From positions 285,919-349,918 of the forward strand of contig NZ_FSRQ01000003.1 in assembly GCF_900143185.1 (NCBI RefSeq): 64,000 bases of DNA. The letters are read 5' to 3'. The DNA comes from Chryseobacterium scophthalmum (lineage in GTDB: Bacteria > Bacteroidota > Bacteroidia > Flavobacteriales > Weeksellaceae). Every line of letters starts with the position of its first letter. The first letter of the stretch is position 1. Positions 8,571 to 17,040 of the stretch are shown piece after piece. The translations under genes were made by a program, and so were the position numbers. The notes beneath the pieces were generated by a model. That model was not told the DNA's origin. It saw nothing but the letters and a program-made list of their open reading frames with translations, and ran no database searches.

Positions 8571-9323
8571 TTAGCAACAATCCCAATTAAACCATGCTTT
8601 TTCAAAACGTTTGTTTTTTAAGTCTTCCGGATTGATAAAAAAATTGGCAACACCAGAATCTCCAAACATGATTTCATCATCAGTATCAATCTGTAATAAG
8701 AGCAAATCTTGCTTAAGATTTTTGTTGCAATCTCTAATGTCTGCCTGAGTAAAATAGGCATAACCTCCTATTTTGTGCCCCGTTCCATCAATAATTTTTT
8801 CTATTTCTTCTGTTTGGTTTTTTGTAAGCGTTTCTTGAAAATCCCAATAATCTTTATCATTAAATCTCATGTCAAATCGAAAATCTTCAGAACTTCCATA
8901 TTCAATTTCTTTACTGAAATCGAGTTTATGTTCACGATAAATTGGTGACTCTTCATACATTTCTTCTGTTAAAAAAGAAAAATCAGTTTGAAACTCTTCA
9001 GTGATATTGTTATGAAAAACAACTTTGTAATCATCCATATCAAACCATTCGGCAGATACAAAAAATTGCAATATTCCTTGATCAGGATAACCATCAAGAA
9101 CCGGAACATCCGCAAAATTGATTTGCGTCCAAAGAACCATTGGTTTGTTTTCTTTGTCTTTAGGGTATTCCATCTCTTTTGGTAAATAAGGTTTTCCTAA
9201 AAACTTACTGTCAGAAATTTGAAGAGATTCTCTGTTTTCAAGAGGTGTGGCAGAAATTTTTATTGTTTCAAGCTTGTATTTTTCAAGCTGAGTTTTAAAC
9301 TCATTGAGGAACTCTGGTATCAT
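8571..9323 (-). CDS. DUF1963 (YwqG-like) protein
   Basis: A 250-residue soluble protein with the YwqG/DUF1963 pattern. It has an N-terminal SKFLGKPYLPKEMEYP, the conserved MVLWTQINFADVP, GILQFFVSAEW, KIGGYAYFTQ, and LLLLQIDTDDEIMFGDSGVA near the end. The C-terminus is WFNWDCC. The biochemical role of the family is unknown; members are common next to other orphan immunity-like genes. It sits 22 bp after the DUF2314-ankyrin gene on the same strand, probably in one operon, and is followed by a terminator. Confidence 0.82.
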   Translation of the reverse strand: MIPEFLNEFKTQLEKYKLETIKISATPLENRESLQISDSKFLGKPYLPKEMEYPKDKENKPMVLWTQINFADVPVLDGYPDQGILQFFVSAEWFDMDDYKVVFHNNITEEFQTDFSFLTEEMYEESPIYREHKLDFSKEIEYGSSEDFRFDMRFNDKDYWDFQETLTKNQTEEIEKIIDGTGHKIGGYAYFTQADIRDCNKNLKQDLLLLQIDTDDEIMFGDSGVANFFINPEDLKNKRFEKAWFNWDCC

Positions 9324-9345
9324 TTGGTATTAGTTTAAGTAGTTA

Positions 9346-10164
9346 TTAGTTTTTTTCAAAAATAGGAATTAAATGCTCCCAATTTAGTTGTTTTGCATAA
9401 TCTAAAGCAGATTTTCCTTTATTTGTTTTTAAATTTTTATCTGCTCCGGCTTCGAGCAGTACTTCTACAGAACTTAAATTTCCGGCAATTGTCTCTCGAT
9501 GAAGGAGTGTAAACCCGTTTTCATCAATATTGGTCAGTTCGTGTGGATATTCTTCAAGAAATTTTACAAAATCTTCCTTCATATTTTTGCTCATCGGATG
9601 TTCGATGAGGTTTTCAGGCTTTTCTTTTTGCTCGTTAACGACTTCAATATCATTAAAATCTCCAAAATCAAGTTGCCACGCATCATCATGATCTCTTCTT
9701 TCAGATTCAGACATATCTCCACGCATTTTCTGAATGGTAAATCCGCCATAAGCTTTGGGAATAGGCTCTGAAGATGAAGAAAATAATTTTGAAAGTCCTT
9801 TTGCTTTTTTCTGCATCGGAGTAATGGCAAAAAGCCAGTCACTGATTTCGTTTAACGGGATTTCAAAATAATCTCCGGGTTGTATTGTGGTCAAATCATT
9901 GGGTTCGTTGATGAGATATCCGCTAACTGTGTCGCCATCAAAATTGATGTCATTCATCCACATATGTTCTACGATTTGGTCTCCATCGGAATTTACTTCA
10001 GAGAAAGAAGCTTTTACACAGGCAAGATTTAATCCAGGGATGATTCTTCTGTATTCCCAAGATTGCTCTCGCCAGAAATATTTAAAAGTTTCCTGCGCAT
10101 TCTTGTACGCTTCAATCATTTTGGGGTCTCTTCCGTCCGTAAAAATAAACGAGTTATTTTCCAT
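9346..10164 (-). CDS. DUF2314 domain fused to ankyrin repeats
   Basis: A 272-residue protein with two parts. Residues 1-165 show a DUF2314 (YegJ-like) domain: the YKNAQETFKYFWRE helix, VEHMWMNDINFDGDTVSGYL, the PGDYFEIPLNEISDW core, and an acidic linker. Residues 205-272 hold about two ankyrin repeats (NGFTLLHRETIAGNLSSVEV, GADKNLKTNKGKSALDYA). The fusion suggests a protein-binding role for the C-terminus. It is the upstream gene of a probable operon with the DUF1963 gene. No signal peptide is seen. The function is unknown. Confidence 0.78.
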   Translation of the reverse strand: MENNSFIFTDGRDPKMIEAYKNAQETFKYFWREQSWEYRRIIPGLNLACVKASFSEVNSDGDQIVEHMWMNDINFDGDTVSGYLINEPNDLTTIQPGDYFEIPLNEISDWLFAITPMQKKAKGLSKLFSSSSEPIPKAYGGFTIQKMRGDMSESERRDHDDAWQLDFGDFNDIEVVNEQKEKPENLIEHPMSKNMKEDFVKFLEEYPHELTNIDENGFTLLHRETIAGNLSSVEVLLEAGADKNLKTNKGKSALDYAKQLNWEHLIPIFEKN

Positions 10165-10324
10165 TGTATTTTAAAAATTTTGTGATTTAATTTTAAAAAA
10201 TATCATTACATATTCTGCCGAAAAGCCGATGAATAAATATGTAATGATATATTTGGTGTAACTAAAATACGGAAAATATTTAAACAAGAGTTTAAATTAT
10301 CTCATGTTTAAAGAAATTTAACAG

Positions 10325-11239
10325 TTATAAATTTTCCAAATCTTTTAAAAGATTTACAGGATTGTATTCATAACCTTCTGGAAGTTCTGAATTGTTGTTA
10401 AGAAAATACTCAAAATATAAAGGCGGCAAACCTACAGACTTTCTTCTTTTGTCAAGATTTTTTATGTCATAATATGTTTGATTCACACTTGCTCTTCCAA
10501 TTCCTCCCATTTTATAAATTGCAGGAGCATGATGATTATTTTTAGTAGCGTATAGTTCTTCAAAATCAACAAAAAAATCTTTGTTAATATTGTCTTTTTT
10601 TAATTCGTTCTCTAAATAAGGTTTAAAAAAATCCCAAACAAATTTTTGTTCATCTGTATATCCTCTGTGATGCCACAATAAAACCCAAGCACGAGACTCC
10701 CAACCATATTTTTTAGTAAGTTCCATTAACCTGGTAATATTTGTAGAATCTGTTTTTTCAGCTAATTTGCCAAAAACTTTATCCTCTTTTCTTATAAGCT
10801 GATCCGTAGCAATAAGGTTTTGAATCTCCATATAAGCTGCAGGATTTTTAAGCTCCCTGTAATATTGATTTTCCAAATCATCATATTGAGCTAAAACTTC
10901 CTTCATTTCTTTAGAATCTTTATAAGGAATTAAACTTTTAAAGTTTTTGATAAAATCTAATGGAGCTAATTGTTTGGTAATACTTTGGGTAAGTAATTCT
11001 TTGGCTGTTTTATTATTTTTAAGTTTAAAAGCAATTGCTGCAGCTTCTAAATAAGCATCACTATTTGGTGTTTTTGAATTTATTTTAAATGCTTCCAAAT
11101 AATGGTCTAAAGCTTTCTGATCTTCTTTTTGATGGGCATAATATTCTGCCAAATAGATTTGTTTTTGTGATTTAAAAACATTTTGTGCTGATGCTAAAGG
11201 AAATACCAATAGAATTAGGAATAAGATAATTTTTTTCAT
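10325..11239 (-). CDS. exported TPR-like protein, DUF6624-like
   Basis: A 304-residue exported protein. The start is set at the ATG at 11237-11239, because it gives a clean signal peptide (MKKIILFLILLVFPLASAQ) and avoids overlap with the upstream zinc-ribbon gene. An ATG one codon earlier is equally possible. The N-terminal half is helical and TPR-like (YLAEYYAHQKEDQKALDHYL). The C-terminal half resembles DUF6624: a YGWESRAWVLLWHH segment, a NNHHAPAIYKMGG segment and the closing LDKRRKSVGLPPL. A paralog with the same layout lies at 35399-36478. The role is unknown. Confidence 0.7.
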   Translation of the reverse strand: MKKIILFLILLVFPLASAQNVFKSQKQIYLAEYYAHQKEDQKALDHYLEAFKINSKTPNSDAYLEAAAIAFKLKNNKTAKELLTQSITKQLAPLDFIKNFKSLIPYKDSKEMKEVLAQYDDLENQYYRELKNPAAYMEIQNLIATDQLIRKEDKVFGKLAEKTDSTNITRLMELTKKYGWESRAWVLLWHHRGYTDEQKFVWDFFKPYLENELKKDNINKDFFVDFEELYATKNNHHAPAIYKMGGIGRASVNQTYYDIKNLDKRRKSVGLPPLYFEYFLNNNSELPEGYEYNPVNLLKDLENL

Positions 11240-11276
11240 CATGTGTTTTTGTGTTGTTAATATGCTAAAGTTTTGT

Positions 11277-11591
11277 CTAAATTTTTCTTTTATTTCCACA
11301 TTTGGGACAAAATGTAGCTGTTTCAGTTCTGTATGGTTTCCCACAATTTTCACAATCAGGACCATACATATCTATAAAATGATGCATAATTGCATTGTGA
11401 TTTGTTTCTTCATAACCTGTTATCTCTTTATAATAATCTAACAGTTTTTTGAAATTTTCCGAAAGTGGAGTTTTTGCTTGTTTTTTTATTTCCTGAAAGC
11501 CTTCTGCTAATAACTTTGATGCAATTTTACCTTCCTCGGAATCTAACATGGGAACATCCATTTTGCATCTCCAACAATATCTTATTTTCAT
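11277..11591 (-). CDS. zinc-ribbon hypothetical protein
   Basis: A 104-residue protein with two cysteine pairs near its ends: YCWRCKMD (residues 5-10) and CENCGKPYR...FCPKCGNKRK (80-103). The latter is a zinc ribbon of the zinc-ribbon_2 type. The middle is helical. It starts 2 bp after the stop of the DUF4268 gene, so the two are probably cotranscribed. The family occurs in Bacteroidota with no known role. Confidence 0.7.
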   Translation of the reverse strand: MKIRYCWRCKMDVPMLDSEEGKIASKLLAEGFQEIKKQAKTPLSENFKKLLDYYKEITGYEETNHNAIMHHFIDMYGPDCENCGKPYRTETATFCPKCGNKRKI

Positions 11592-11593
11592 AA

Positions 11594-12022
11594 CTAAACA
11601 TCCTTTATAAAATCTTCATACTCATAATAAAACCTTTCAAAGCCATCCATTTTTTCAACAAAAAACTCAAAAGCTTCTTGCCATGTATTTTTATTGAAAA
11701 CAGAAATTCCTTCTTTTTCAACCCAGATTCTGCTGATAACTTTTCCGTTTTCTAAAGTATAAAATTCTTCTTTATGAAAATCACCAACAAAATCTTTAAG
11801 AATATCTTCAAGTGACCAGATTTTATTGTAATAGGCATCTCTGAAAACTTCATCTTTCATTTCGATATCTAAAGAAACTTCCGCTTTCTTCTTATCTGCA
11901 TAAAATTTAAATGAAAAATCCTTGATTTTGGTATTATATAAAAGCCATTTTCTCGGAAACGATTTTCCGAAAGCCGTCCAAAATTCTTTTTTTAATTGCT
12001 GTGCTTCTTCTTTACTGAACAT
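11594..12022 (-). CDS. DUF4268 family protein
   Basis: A 142-residue protein matching DUF4268. It opens MFSKEEAQQLKKEFWTAFGK and continues SFPRKWLLYNTKIKDFSFKF, the typical start of flavobacterial members. The rest, including AEVSLDIEMKDEVFRDAYY and WQEAFEFFVEKMDGFERFY, fits the full family length. Some DUF4268 domains occur next to nuclease domains, but this one stands alone. Its promoter is leaderless-like: TAAATTTG lies 4 nt before the ATG, and the -33 TTG is part of an inverted repeat shared with the divergent rrf2 gene. Confidence 0.82.
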   Translation of the reverse strand: MFSKEEAQQLKKEFWTAFGKSFPRKWLLYNTKIKDFSFKFYADKKKAEVSLDIEMKDEVFRDAYYNKIWSLEDILKDFVGDFHKEEFYTLENGKVISRIWVEKEGISVFNKNTWQEAFEFFVEKMDGFERFYYEYEDFIKDV

Positions 12023-12026
12023 GAGG

Positions 12027-12056
12027 CAAATTTAGGTAAAAAGTGAAAAGAGCCAA
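12027..12056 (-). promoter_or_regulatory. promoter of DUF4268 gene, leaderless type
   Basis: On the minus strand TTG (12056-12054), 19 bp, TAAATTTG (12034-12027), then 4 nt to the ATG at 12022. The TTG lies in the phrase CTTGGCTCTT, which also supplies the -33 of the divergent rrf2 promoter. Confidence 0.5.
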
Positions 12057-12150
12057 GTAAAAAGTAGAAAGAAACAAATGAAAAAAAATGTGTAAAAAAA
12101 GTTTTTGGAGTCACCCTTTTTACTTTTAGCTTTTGCCTTGGCTCTTCAAT
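12036..12150. repeat. inverted repeat between DUF4268 gene and rrf2
   Basis: The left arm AAAAAGTGAAAAGAGCCAAG (about 12037-12056) is imperfectly complementary to the right arm around 12119-12147, which contains CTTTTGCCTTGGCTCTTC. Each arm puts an outward-facing TTG at the right distance from a TAnnTTTG element. The left-arm wording recurs at 838-865. Confidence 0.65.
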
Positions 12151-12169
12151 ATTTTTTTTCCTATTTTTG
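12138..12169 (+). promoter_or_regulatory. promoter of rrf2, leaderless type
   Basis: TTG (12138-12140), 21 bp, TATTTTTG (12162-12169), then 5 nt to the ATG at 12175. The spacing matches the folP and HEITH-gene promoters. Confidence 0.55.
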
Positions 12170-12174
12170 CTGTA

Positions 12175-12582
12175 ATGCTGTCAAAAAAATCTCAATATGC
12201 TTTTAAGGCGCTTTCATATCTTGTAGAAAAGAGAAATGAAGGCCCGATTCTTATTTCTGAAATTGCAGAAAACAAGAAAATTCCGTTGAAATTTCTTGAA
12301 AACATTTTGCTTGAACTAAAAAAAGCGGACATCCTCGATAGTAAAAAGGGAAAAGGGGGCGGATATTTTTTTAAAGAAAATCCTCAAAATGTAAATTTGG
12401 CAAAAATCATTCGTTTGGTCAATGGTCCTATTGCTATGCTTCCTTGTGTAAGTCTTAATTTTTATGAAAAATGTGCTGATTGTAACGAAGATCACTGCAG
12501 TTTGCACGATGTTTTAATTGAAGTAAGAGATGCTTCGCTTAAAATTTTAGAGAAAAAAACTCTTTTAGATTTAATAGATTAA
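12175..12582 (+). CDS. Rrf2 family transcriptional regulator
   Basis: A 135-residue Rrf2-type repressor. The start at 12175 gives MLSKKSQYAFKALSYLVEK, the usual first helix. The winged helix follows: ISEIAENKKIPLKFLENILLEL, then KKGKGGGYFF. Three cysteines, in PCVSLNFYEKCADCNEDHC, match the position of the Fe-S cluster ligands of IscR/NsrR-type members, so redox or iron-sulfur sensing is possible. It lies 86 bp upstream of cysH in the same direction, which suggests control of the sulfur operon (compare CymR in Firmicutes). That link is inferred. Confidence 0.85.
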   Translation: MLSKKSQYAFKALSYLVEKRNEGPILISEIAENKKIPLKFLENILLELKKADILDSKKGKGGGYFFKENPQNVNLAKIIRLVNGPIAMLPCVSLNFYEKCADCNEDHCSLHDVLIEVRDASLKILEKKTLLDLID

Positions 12583-12629
12583 TTAAATCATAATTTTAAT
12601 TTTATAAGTCTACTTATTTGGTGGGATAA

Positions 12630-12637
12630 TATTTTTG
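12630..12637 (+). promoter_or_regulatory. candidate -7 element of cysH operon
   Basis: TATTTTTG matches TAnnTTTG and lies 31 nt before the cysH ATG. No well-spaced TTG is seen upstream, so the site may depend on an activator or be fortuitous. Confidence 0.35.
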
Positions 12638-12668
12638 TTCGATATTTGCTGGTATCAAACAGAAAATT

Positions 12669-13361
12669 ATGTTTTCAAAAGAGGATATAGACACTTTGCA
12701 GCAGCTTACTTTGGAGGAAGGATTACAGTATATTTCCTCTAAATTTTCAGATGGGGTTGTTTTCTCAACCTCACTTGGTCAGGAGGATCAGGTTATCACA
12801 GATGCTATTTTCAAAAATAATTTACCTATAAAAGTTTTCACCTTAGATACAGGAAGACTTTTCTATGAGCATTACGATTTGCTTTCAAAAAATAATTCGC
12901 GCTATCAAAAGAAAACTGAAGTTTATTTTCCCGAAGCTTCTGACGTTGAAAAATATTTGATTGAAAAAGGAGTGAACGGTTTTTATTATTCTGTTGAAAA
13001 CAGGAAAGAATGTTGCTTCATCCGAAAGGTAAAACCCTTAAATCGTGCCTTGGAAAATGCCAAAGTATGGATTACCGGTTTGCGCTCAGAACAATCTGAA
13101 AATCGTGAAAATATGCCGATCCTGGAGTGGGATGAAGAACGGAAATTATACAAATACAATCCTTTAATTAACTGGAATTATCAGGATGTTCTGGATTATT
13201 TAGAACAAAATAAAGTTCAGGAGTTGTCTTTACATAAAAAAGGTTTCATCAGTGTTGGTTGTCAACCTTGTACAAGAGCCATCGAAGAAGGTGAAAATCC
13301 GAGAGCCGGAAGATGGTGGTGGGAAACTTCACAAAAAGAATGCGGTCTGCATTCACATTAA
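12669..13361 (+). CDS. cysH: phosphoadenylyl/adenylyl-sulfate reductase CysH
   Basis: A 230-residue assimilatory reductase that turns activated sulfate (APS or PAPS) into sulfite with thioredoxin. It has the PP-loop-like FSTSLGQEDQVIT, then RKECCFIRKVKPLNRAL with the first cysteine pair (C115-C116). TGLRSEQSENR follows. The second pair is in GCQPCTRAI (C198, C201), and the catalytic ECGLHSH ends the protein. The two cysteine pairs imply a [4Fe-4S] cluster, the feature of enzymes that prefer APS. It is the first gene of cysH-cysD-cysN-tauE. Confidence 0.92.
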   Translation: MFSKEDIDTLQQLTLEEGLQYISSKFSDGVVFSTSLGQEDQVITDAIFKNNLPIKVFTLDTGRLFYEHYDLLSKNNSRYQKKTEVYFPEASDVEKYLIEKGVNGFYYSVENRKECCFIRKVKPLNRALENAKVWITGLRSEQSENRENMPILEWDEERKLYKYNPLINWNYQDVLDYLEQNKVQELSLHKKGFISVGCQPCTRAIEEGENPRAGRWWWETSQKECGLHSH

Positions 13362-13386
13362 TTTTAATTTAATCTTTCAAATAATA

Positions 13387-14295
13387 ATGAGTGACTACAA
13401 ACTAAATTATCTCGAACAATTGGAAGCTGAAAGCATTTACATTATGCGTGAAATTGCGGCTCAGTTTGAAAAACCTGCTTTGCTTTTCAGTGGCGGAAAA
13501 GATTCAATCACTTTGGTTCATCTGGCGAAAAAGGCTTTTGCTCCGATGAAAATTCCTTTTCCTTTTGTGCATATCGATACGGGACACAATTTTCCGGAAG
13601 CATTGCAGTTCAGGGATTATTTTGCTGAAAGTCTTGGTGCAGAACTGATTGTACGAAAAGTAGAAGACACGATTAAAGCTAAAAAATTAACTGAACCAAA
13701 AGGAAAATTTGCTTCTAGAAACTGGTTACAAACCCATACTTTATTAGACACGATTGAAGAATTTCAATTTGATGCTTGTATTGGCGGAGCGAGAAGAGAT
13801 GAGGAAAAAGCAAGAGCAAAGGAGAGATTTTTCTCTGTCCGTGATGAATTCGGACAATGGGATCCGAAATTACAGCGTCCTGAATTATGGAATATCTACA
13901 ACGGAAGAATCAACAAAGGCGAAAATGTAAGAGTTTTCCCGATTTCAAACTGGACGGAACTTGATGTCTGGAATTATATCAAAAAAGAAAATATTCAGCT
14001 TCCATCGATTTATTTTGCTCACCATCGTGATGTGATTGAATATGAGGGTCAATTAATTGCGGTTTCAGATTTTATTCAAATCGATGAAAATGACAAGATT
14101 CAAAATAAAAAAGTGCGTTACAGAACCGTTGGAGATATGACTTGCACTGCTGCAGTTGAAAGTTCAGCTGAAACTTTGGATCAGGTTGTAAACGAAATTA
14201 CCTCTTCCCGAATTTCCGAACGTGGCGAAACCCGAATCGATGATAAAGTAACGGAAGCCGCAATGGAAGACAGAAAAAAAGGAGGATACTTTTAG
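13387..14295 (+). CDS. cysD: sulfate adenylyltransferase subunit 2 CysD
   Basis: A 302-residue small subunit of ATP sulfurylase, which with CysN makes APS from sulfate and ATP. It begins MSDYKLNYLEQLEAESIYIM at the ATG at 13387, 25 bp after cysH. A longer upstream reading would run through cysH and is not credible. The PP-loop is FSGGKDSITLVHLA (residues about 35-48). FVHIDTGHNFPEALQFRD, CIGGARRDEEKARAKERFFS and WNIYNGRINKGENVRVFPIS are family signatures. It ends DRKKGGYF, as in most CysD. Confidence 0.94.
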   Translation: MSDYKLNYLEQLEAESIYIMREIAAQFEKPALLFSGGKDSITLVHLAKKAFAPMKIPFPFVHIDTGHNFPEALQFRDYFAESLGAELIVRKVEDTIKAKKLTEPKGKFASRNWLQTHTLLDTIEEFQFDACIGGARRDEEKARAKERFFSVRDEFGQWDPKLQRPELWNIYNGRINKGENVRVFPISNWTELDVWNYIKKENIQLPSIYFAHHRDVIEYEGQLIAVSDFIQIDENDKIQNKKVRYRTVGDMTCTAAVESSAETLDQVVNEITSSRISERGETRIDDKVTEAAMEDRKKGGYF

Positions 14296-14431
14296 ATAGG
14301 TAATGAGCAATGAATAATAAGCAATGCCAAAAAACTGCATATTTTACTCTATGCTTATCATTAAGATATTCAAAAAATGAACGGTGTAAAAAATTACCCA
14401 TTACCAATTACTCATTATTAATAAAATAAAC
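14296..14431. repeat. phrase-like inverted repeat between cysD and cysN
   Basis: The left part reads GGTAATGAGCAATGAATAAT and the right part ATTACCCATTACCAATTACT followed by CATTATTAATAA. The two halves are imperfectly complementary and frame a short central segment. The cysN GTG start lies just after it. Confidence 0.55.
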
Positions 14432-15673
14432 GTGGACATATTAAGATTTATAACAGCAGGAAGTGTAGATGACGGCAAAAGCACGCTAATCGGAAGACTT
14501 CTCTACGACAGCAAAAATATATTGATTGACCAGCTTGAAGCACTGGAAAAACAATCAAAAAATAAAAACGAAAATGGAGTAGACCTTGCAATTCTGACAG
14601 ACGGATTAAGAGCCGAAAGAGAACAGGGAATCACCATTGATGTAGCGTACCGATATTTTTCGACCCCGAAAAGAAAATTCATTATTGCCGATGCACCGGG
14701 ACATATTCAGTACACCAGAAATATGATTACGGGAGCTTCCAACTCTCAGTTGATCGTGATCTTAATTGATGCAAGACAAGGAGTAATTGAACAAACCAGA
14801 AGACATTCCATCATTGCTTCATTATTAAAAATGAAAAATGTGGTAGTTGCTATTAATAAAATGGATTTGGTAGATTATTCTGAAGAAGTTTTCAATGATA
14901 TTAAAGCTCAATACGAATTGGTTGCTAAAAAACTGAAGCTGGAAAACGTCAATTATTTTCCGATTTCGGCTTTTAACGGCGATAATATTGTTTCAAAATC
15001 TGAGAAAACGGATTGGTATGAAGGTTCAACGCTTTTAGATTTCTTAGAAAGTGTAGAAATTAATGAAAACCAGGAAAATGAAAATCCAAGATTTCAGGTA
15101 CAGTATGTCATTCGTCCGCAAACTGATGAACTGCATGATTACAGAGGGTATGCTGGAGAAGTGATTTCAGGAATTTATCAGAAAGGAGATGAAATTACGG
15201 TACTTCCACAAAATATTCAGACCAAAATTTCAAAAATTGAAACCGGAGGAAAAGAAGTAGATTTTGTATTTACCAATCAGCCTGCCGTAATTCATATTGA
15301 AGATGATATCGACATCAGTCGTGGTGATTTTTTAGTAAAAACCAATCAACAGCCGAAAGTTGAAAATGAATTGGAAGCTGTAGTTTGCTGGCTCGACAAA
15401 AAAGAATTGAATGAGGGAAATAAGTATTTCATTCAGCATAAAAGCAAGACTTTGAAAGCCATCATCAAAGAAATTGAATATAAAATTGATGTTAATACTT
15501 TAGAACAAACTCCAATTATTGAAAGTGTAAAACTAAATGAAGTGGTAAAAGTAAGATTGAAAACAGCTTCGCCTTTGGTTTTTGACAGTTTTGAAGACAG
15601 CAAATCAACCGGAAATGCGATTCTTATTGATGAGACCAGCAATTCTACCGTTGGAGCGGTGATGATTTTATAA
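14432..15673 (+). CDS. cysN: sulfate adenylyltransferase subunit 1 CysN
   Basis: A 413-residue GTPase subunit of ATP sulfurylase; it is EF-Tu-like and drives APS formation. The first codon is GTG, giving MDILRFITAGSVDDGKSTL with the G1 loop GSVDDGKST. Then come REQGITIDVAYRYF, ADAPGHIQYTRNMITGAS (G3 DAPGH) and AINKMDLVDYS (G4 NKMD). Domains 2 and 3 follow to the end. There is no C-terminal APS kinase domain, so CysC, if needed, is elsewhere. It is separated from cysD by a repeat-rich 136-bp gap. Confidence 0.93.
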   Translation: MDILRFITAGSVDDGKSTLIGRLLYDSKNILIDQLEALEKQSKNKNENGVDLAILTDGLRAEREQGITIDVAYRYFSTPKRKFIIADAPGHIQYTRNMITGASNSQLIVILIDARQGVIEQTRRHSIIASLLKMKNVVVAINKMDLVDYSEEVFNDIKAQYELVAKKLKLENVNYFPISAFNGDNIVSKSEKTDWYEGSTLLDFLESVEINENQENENPRFQVQYVIRPQTDELHDYRGYAGEVISGIYQKGDEITVLPQNIQTKISKIETGGKEVDFVFTNQPAVIHIEDDIDISRGDFLVKTNQQPKVENELEAVVCWLDKKELNEGNKYFIQHKSKTLKAIIKEIEYKIDVNTLEQTPIIESVKLNEVVKVRLKTASPLVFDSFEDSKSTGNAILIDETSNSTVGAVMIL

Positions 15674-15699
15674 GTTTTTGATTTAAAACACTTGATGAT

Positions 15700-16584
15700 A
15701 TGGTAATTTCACAAAAAATTCAGTTCAGGCTCAATGTACTTTTTATTACGGTTGCTGTTTTGGCAATCACATTTCTGTCACTGTACAGTTTAGGATATTT
15801 AGATGAACTTGAAATTATTCTTGCCAAAGACAATTACATTTTTTATTGGATGCTTTTGGTAGGAGTTTTTGCTGAAGTTGTCGCCGGATCAATGGGAATG
15901 GGATATGGCGTGATTTGCACCACAACACTTTTATTTCTGGGAATTCCTCCGCATGCAGTAAGTGCAAGTATTCATTCTGCTGAAAGTTTTACAACGGCAG
16001 CCGGAAGTATCAGTCACATTAAACTTAAAAATGTAAGTAAAAGTCTGGTGAAGAAACTGGCTATTCCTGCAATTATTGGAGCAATTATCGGAGCCGTTTC
16101 GCTGACTTATCTGGGCGAATATTATTCGAAAATTACAAAAACGGTGATTTCTTTCTACACTTTGTATCTTGGAATTCAGATTTTATCAAATGCTTTTAAA
16201 CCTAAACAGAATAGAGCTTTAAAGAAAAAGACAAACCTTACCCGATTGGGAGTTATCGGTGGTTTCATCGATTCTTTTGCTGGTGGAGGATGGGGACCTT
16301 TGGTGACCGGAACTTTGATTAAGAATGCTTTTACCCCAAGATTTGCAGTGGGAAGCTCTACGGTTGCAAAATTTATCCTGACTGTAACTGCTGCAGTGAC
16401 TTTCTTTTTAACTTTAGGAATTCAGCACTGGAATATTATTTTAGGACTTTTAATTGGCGGAATTATTACTGCGCCATTTTCTGCAATGCTCACCGCAAAA
16501 CTTCCTGTAAAAAATATGTTTATTATTATAGGAACTTTGGTCATTGTGATGAGCTCGATTACGATTTATAAATCTGTTTTTTAG
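15700..16584 (+). CDS. TauE/SafE family sulfite exporter-like permease
   Basis: A 294-residue protein with about eight transmembrane helices and the duplicated TauE/SafE pattern. The first repeat has AEVVAGSMGMGYGVICTTTLLFLGIPPHAVSASIH; the second has GFIDSFAGGGWGPLVTGTLI and VGSSTVAKFILT. It starts 26 bp after cysN, at the end of the sulfur operon. A role in moving sulfite, sulfate or another sulfur anion across the inner membrane is likely. The direction and substrate are inferred from position only. Confidence 0.85.
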   Translation: MVISQKIQFRLNVLFITVAVLAITFLSLYSLGYLDELEIILAKDNYIFYWMLLVGVFAEVVAGSMGMGYGVICTTTLLFLGIPPHAVSASIHSAESFTTAAGSISHIKLKNVSKSLVKKLAIPAIIGAIIGAVSLTYLGEYYSKITKTVISFYTLYLGIQILSNAFKPKQNRALKKKTNLTRLGVIGGFIDSFAGGGWGPLVTGTLIKNAFTPRFAVGSSTVAKFILTVTAAVTFFLTLGIQHWNIILGLLIGGIITAPFSAMLTAKLPVKNMFIIIGTLVIVMSSITIYKSVF

Positions 16585-16744
16585 TTTCGGGATAAGAGAT
16601 ACGGGATGTGTGTTTCGGGATTCAGTTTGGAATGTTCTTTAAAGATGATTTTAGATAATAGAGATGTTTTTTGTGAAAAATTTAGCAGAATTTGAATTCA
16701 ATTAAAATCAAAAATAATTTACATTTACAGCCTAAAAATAATAC

Positions 16745-17035
16745 ATGAATTTACATATCGTTGCTCTTTTCAGATTTAAAGAAAATAATTTGATGGAAGC
16801 TGTAGAACTGTTTCAGACCTTGGTAAGAGAGACCAGAAAAGAAGATGGATGTCTGCAATATGATTTAATTGAAGATAAAGATAATAAAGGTACTTTTTTC
16901 CTGATTGAATTATGGGAAAGTGTAGAGCATCATAACCAACACAACGGAGCAGATCATCTAATGGATTTCAGAAAAAACGCATCTAAAATACTTGAAGAAA
17001 CAGCACAGGTTTATAAAGGGTTTAAGATTTATTAA
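16745..17035 (+). CDS. antibiotic biosynthesis monooxygenase-like protein
   Basis: A 96-residue dimeric ABM-fold protein with the usual order: MNLHIVALFRFKENN at the start, LVRETRKEDGCLQYDLIED, and FLIELWESVEHHNQHNGADHLMDF. Relatives such as YgiN are quinol monooxygenases; others act on heme or aromatic compounds. The ABM fold alone does not fix the substrate. It is monocistronic, with a repeat tract and a strong terminator after it. Confidence 0.82.
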   Translation: MNLHIVALFRFKENNLMEAVELFQTLVRETRKEDGCLQYDLIEDKDNKGTFFLIELWESVEHHNQHNGADHLMDFRKNASKILEETAQVYKGFKIY

Positions 17036-17040
17036 TTTTG

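Noticed and set aside
11240..11365. An N-terminal extension of the TPR-like protein
   Set aside because: It would overlap the zinc-ribbon gene and hide a clear signal peptide; the start at 11239 is better.
13252..13386. An N-terminal extension of CysD
   Set aside because: It lies inside cysH in another frame and has no family match; the ATG at 13387 gives the usual CysD start.
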